NCBI GenBank assembly: GCA_022451765.1
Contig: JAKUNY010000030.1
Coordinates: forward strand, 4,758-12,704
Origin: Candidatus Poseidoniaceae archaeon
GTDB taxonomy: Archaea; Thermoplasmatota; Poseidoniia; Poseidoniales; Poseidoniaceae
Direction of reading: 5' to 3'
DNA length: 7,947 nucleotides
Part shown: one piece after another, positions 7,126 to 7,947 of the stretch
Layout: each line of letters starts with the position of its first letter
Numbering within the stretch: position 1 is the stretch's first letter
Translations under genes and position numbers: made by a program
The notes under the pieces: model-generated
What the model saw: only the letters and a program-made list of their open reading frames with translations
Databases searched by the model: none
Told to the model about the DNA's origin: nothing

Positions 7126-7947
7126 ATGGAGCGTCAAGTCCGTCTGGCCCTCGGGATTCTCATCCTCTTGCTGATGAGTCCATGGAGTTCGATGGTTGGC
7201 CCAGAGCAAGAATCTCCACAAAATCTTGAAGATGAACGAGAGGTTGAATATTTTTCAATTCGCACAGATGCTTATTCTGACTTTGTTGGGACATATGACG
7301 CATCAACCCAACAAGAGCATCGTGCTGTTGTGGCACACTCACGCTTGGGTGAGTTTTCCATTCACGGACTTGAATTGAATCGTCCTCTGTCGAGCGATGT
7401 ACTCGAACCGAGGATGGATGCTCAACTCCTCCTGATTGACAACGACCGACCCATGCTCGATGTTCGCAAGGACCTCTCTGAGATACCAGGGCTTGAGGTT
7501 CGAGAATTCATCGGTCCTTCAGGGTTGATGGTCCAAGGAACCTCGACAGCACTGGAAAATCTTCAATCAACGCCGAGCGTTGTCGCTCAGTGGGACGTTC
7601 CTCTTGCAATGTTCCTCGACGATTCGATGCTGGATGCTTTGATGTTTGAAAACGGAATCCAAGCAATTCAAGACCAACCAGTTCGACTCGAGGGGTGGTG
7701 GGGCCAACAACAACTCGATATGCTTCTCATCGCTGATGCTGCAGGGAACACAATCGAACAAGACCTGTCTGAAGTTGCAGCACTTTCGCTGAAGAATGTT
7801 GAGCATCTCGACCATGGGCAGTACCGTGGAAACCTTGCGGTCAATTCACTGCTCGATGTGGTACGGCAACCGTCGGTTATGTGGTTAAGGTTTGAGCCTC
7901 AAATGTCGATTGACAACGATCAATCAAAGAACCACATGGCAATCAAC
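7126..7947 (+). CDS. Secreted protein, probable subtilisin-family (S8) protease, N-terminal part only (3' partial)
   Basis: An open frame of 274 codons runs from the ATG at 7126 to the right edge with no stop. The N-terminus is a signal peptide: MERQVR, a hydrophobic core ALGILILLLM, and a cut probably near residue 25; no lipobox is seen. Residues about 40-97 are unassigned. Two 62-residue units follow (101-162 and 199-260) that align with each other, sharing LLI, DLSE-[IV] and PSV-[VM], and look like protease propeptide modules: hydrophobic strand, helix, strand, then a strand after 'PSV'. The end, W253-L-R-F-E-P followed by IDNDQSKNHMAIN, resembles the junction that precedes the catalytic domain in many archaeal and bacterial subtilases (V-x-x-I-E-P ... 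N-D). The Asp/His/Ser catalytic motifs would lie beyond the window, so the enzyme call rests on propeptide style and context. Alternative: another secreted protein with repeated alpha/beta modules. Confidence 0.8.
   Translation, partial: MERQVRLALGILILLLMSPWSSMVGPEQESPQNLEDEREVEYFSIRTDAYSDFVGTYDASTQQEHRAVVAHSRLGEFSIHGLELNRPLSSDVLEPRMDAQLLLIDNDRPMLDVRKDLSEIPGLEVREFIGPSGLMVQGTSTALENLQSTPSVVAQWDVPLAMFLDDSMLDALMFENGIQAIQDQPVRLEGWWGQQQLDMLLIADAAGNTIEQDLSEVAALSLKNVEHLDHGQYRGNLAVNSLLDVVRQPSVMWLRFEPQMSIDNDQSKNHMAIN
7426..7611 (+). repeat. Propeptide-like unit A of the protease-like protein
   Basis: Residues 101-162. Landmarks are L102-L-I104, D116-L-S-E-I120, P150-S-V-V153 and W156, ending VPLAM. 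It aligns with unit B over its whole length, with DLSE and PSV in matching positions to within one residue. Confidence 0.5.
7720..7905 (+). repeat. Propeptide-like unit B of the protease-like protein
   Basis: Residues 199-260. Landmarks are L200-L-I202, D213-L-S-E-V217, P249-S-V-M252 and W253, ending EPQM. It is the same length as unit A (62 residues), and is followed directly by the presumed junction to the catalytic domain. Confidence 0.5.

Overview
The window looks like a stretch of archaeal chromosome. The best guess is a marine planktonic euryarchaeote of the Marine Group II (Poseidoniales) type. The reasons are the gene style: PKD-type surface proteins with acidic Asp/Asn loops, one transmembrane helix and a cytosolic C-terminal zinc ribbon; a giant secreted protein rich in acidic residues and N-x-S/T sequons; a probable secreted subtilase; and short gene gaps. 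No marker gene is present, so this assignment is an inference. No tRNA, rRNA, mobile element or CRISPR array is visible.

Layout, all on the + strand: (1) 2-1669, the 3' part of a gene for a PKD-domain surface protein, one TM helix, then a cytosolic region ending in a CxxC/CxxC zinc ribbon; it is cut by the left edge. (2) 1745-6412, a 1555-residue secreted protein of unrecognised family with a clear signal peptide and degenerate beta-type repeats. (3) 6417-7061, a small single-pass membrane protein with an acidic cytosolic N-terminus and an extracellular beta domain; its start follows the stop of gene 2 by four bases and its likely ribosome binding site overlaps that stop. (4) 7126 to the right edge, the N-terminal 274 residues of a secreted protein that looks like a subtilisin-family (S8) protease, showing signal peptide and a duplicated propeptide-like region; the catalytic part lies beyond the window. 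This fourth gene has no stop inside the window, so a search for closed reading frames would miss it.

The gaps between genes are 75, 4 and 64 bases. All four products are predicted to be exported or membrane-bound, and two (genes 1 and 3) link an outside beta domain to a cytosolic segment. A reasonable but unproven reading is a cell-surface module: a large secreted protein (gene 2) held or sensed by the small membrane protein made right after it (gene 3), flanked by a PKD receptor-like protein and a protease. Only the gene 2 / gene 3 coupling is supported directly by the sequence.
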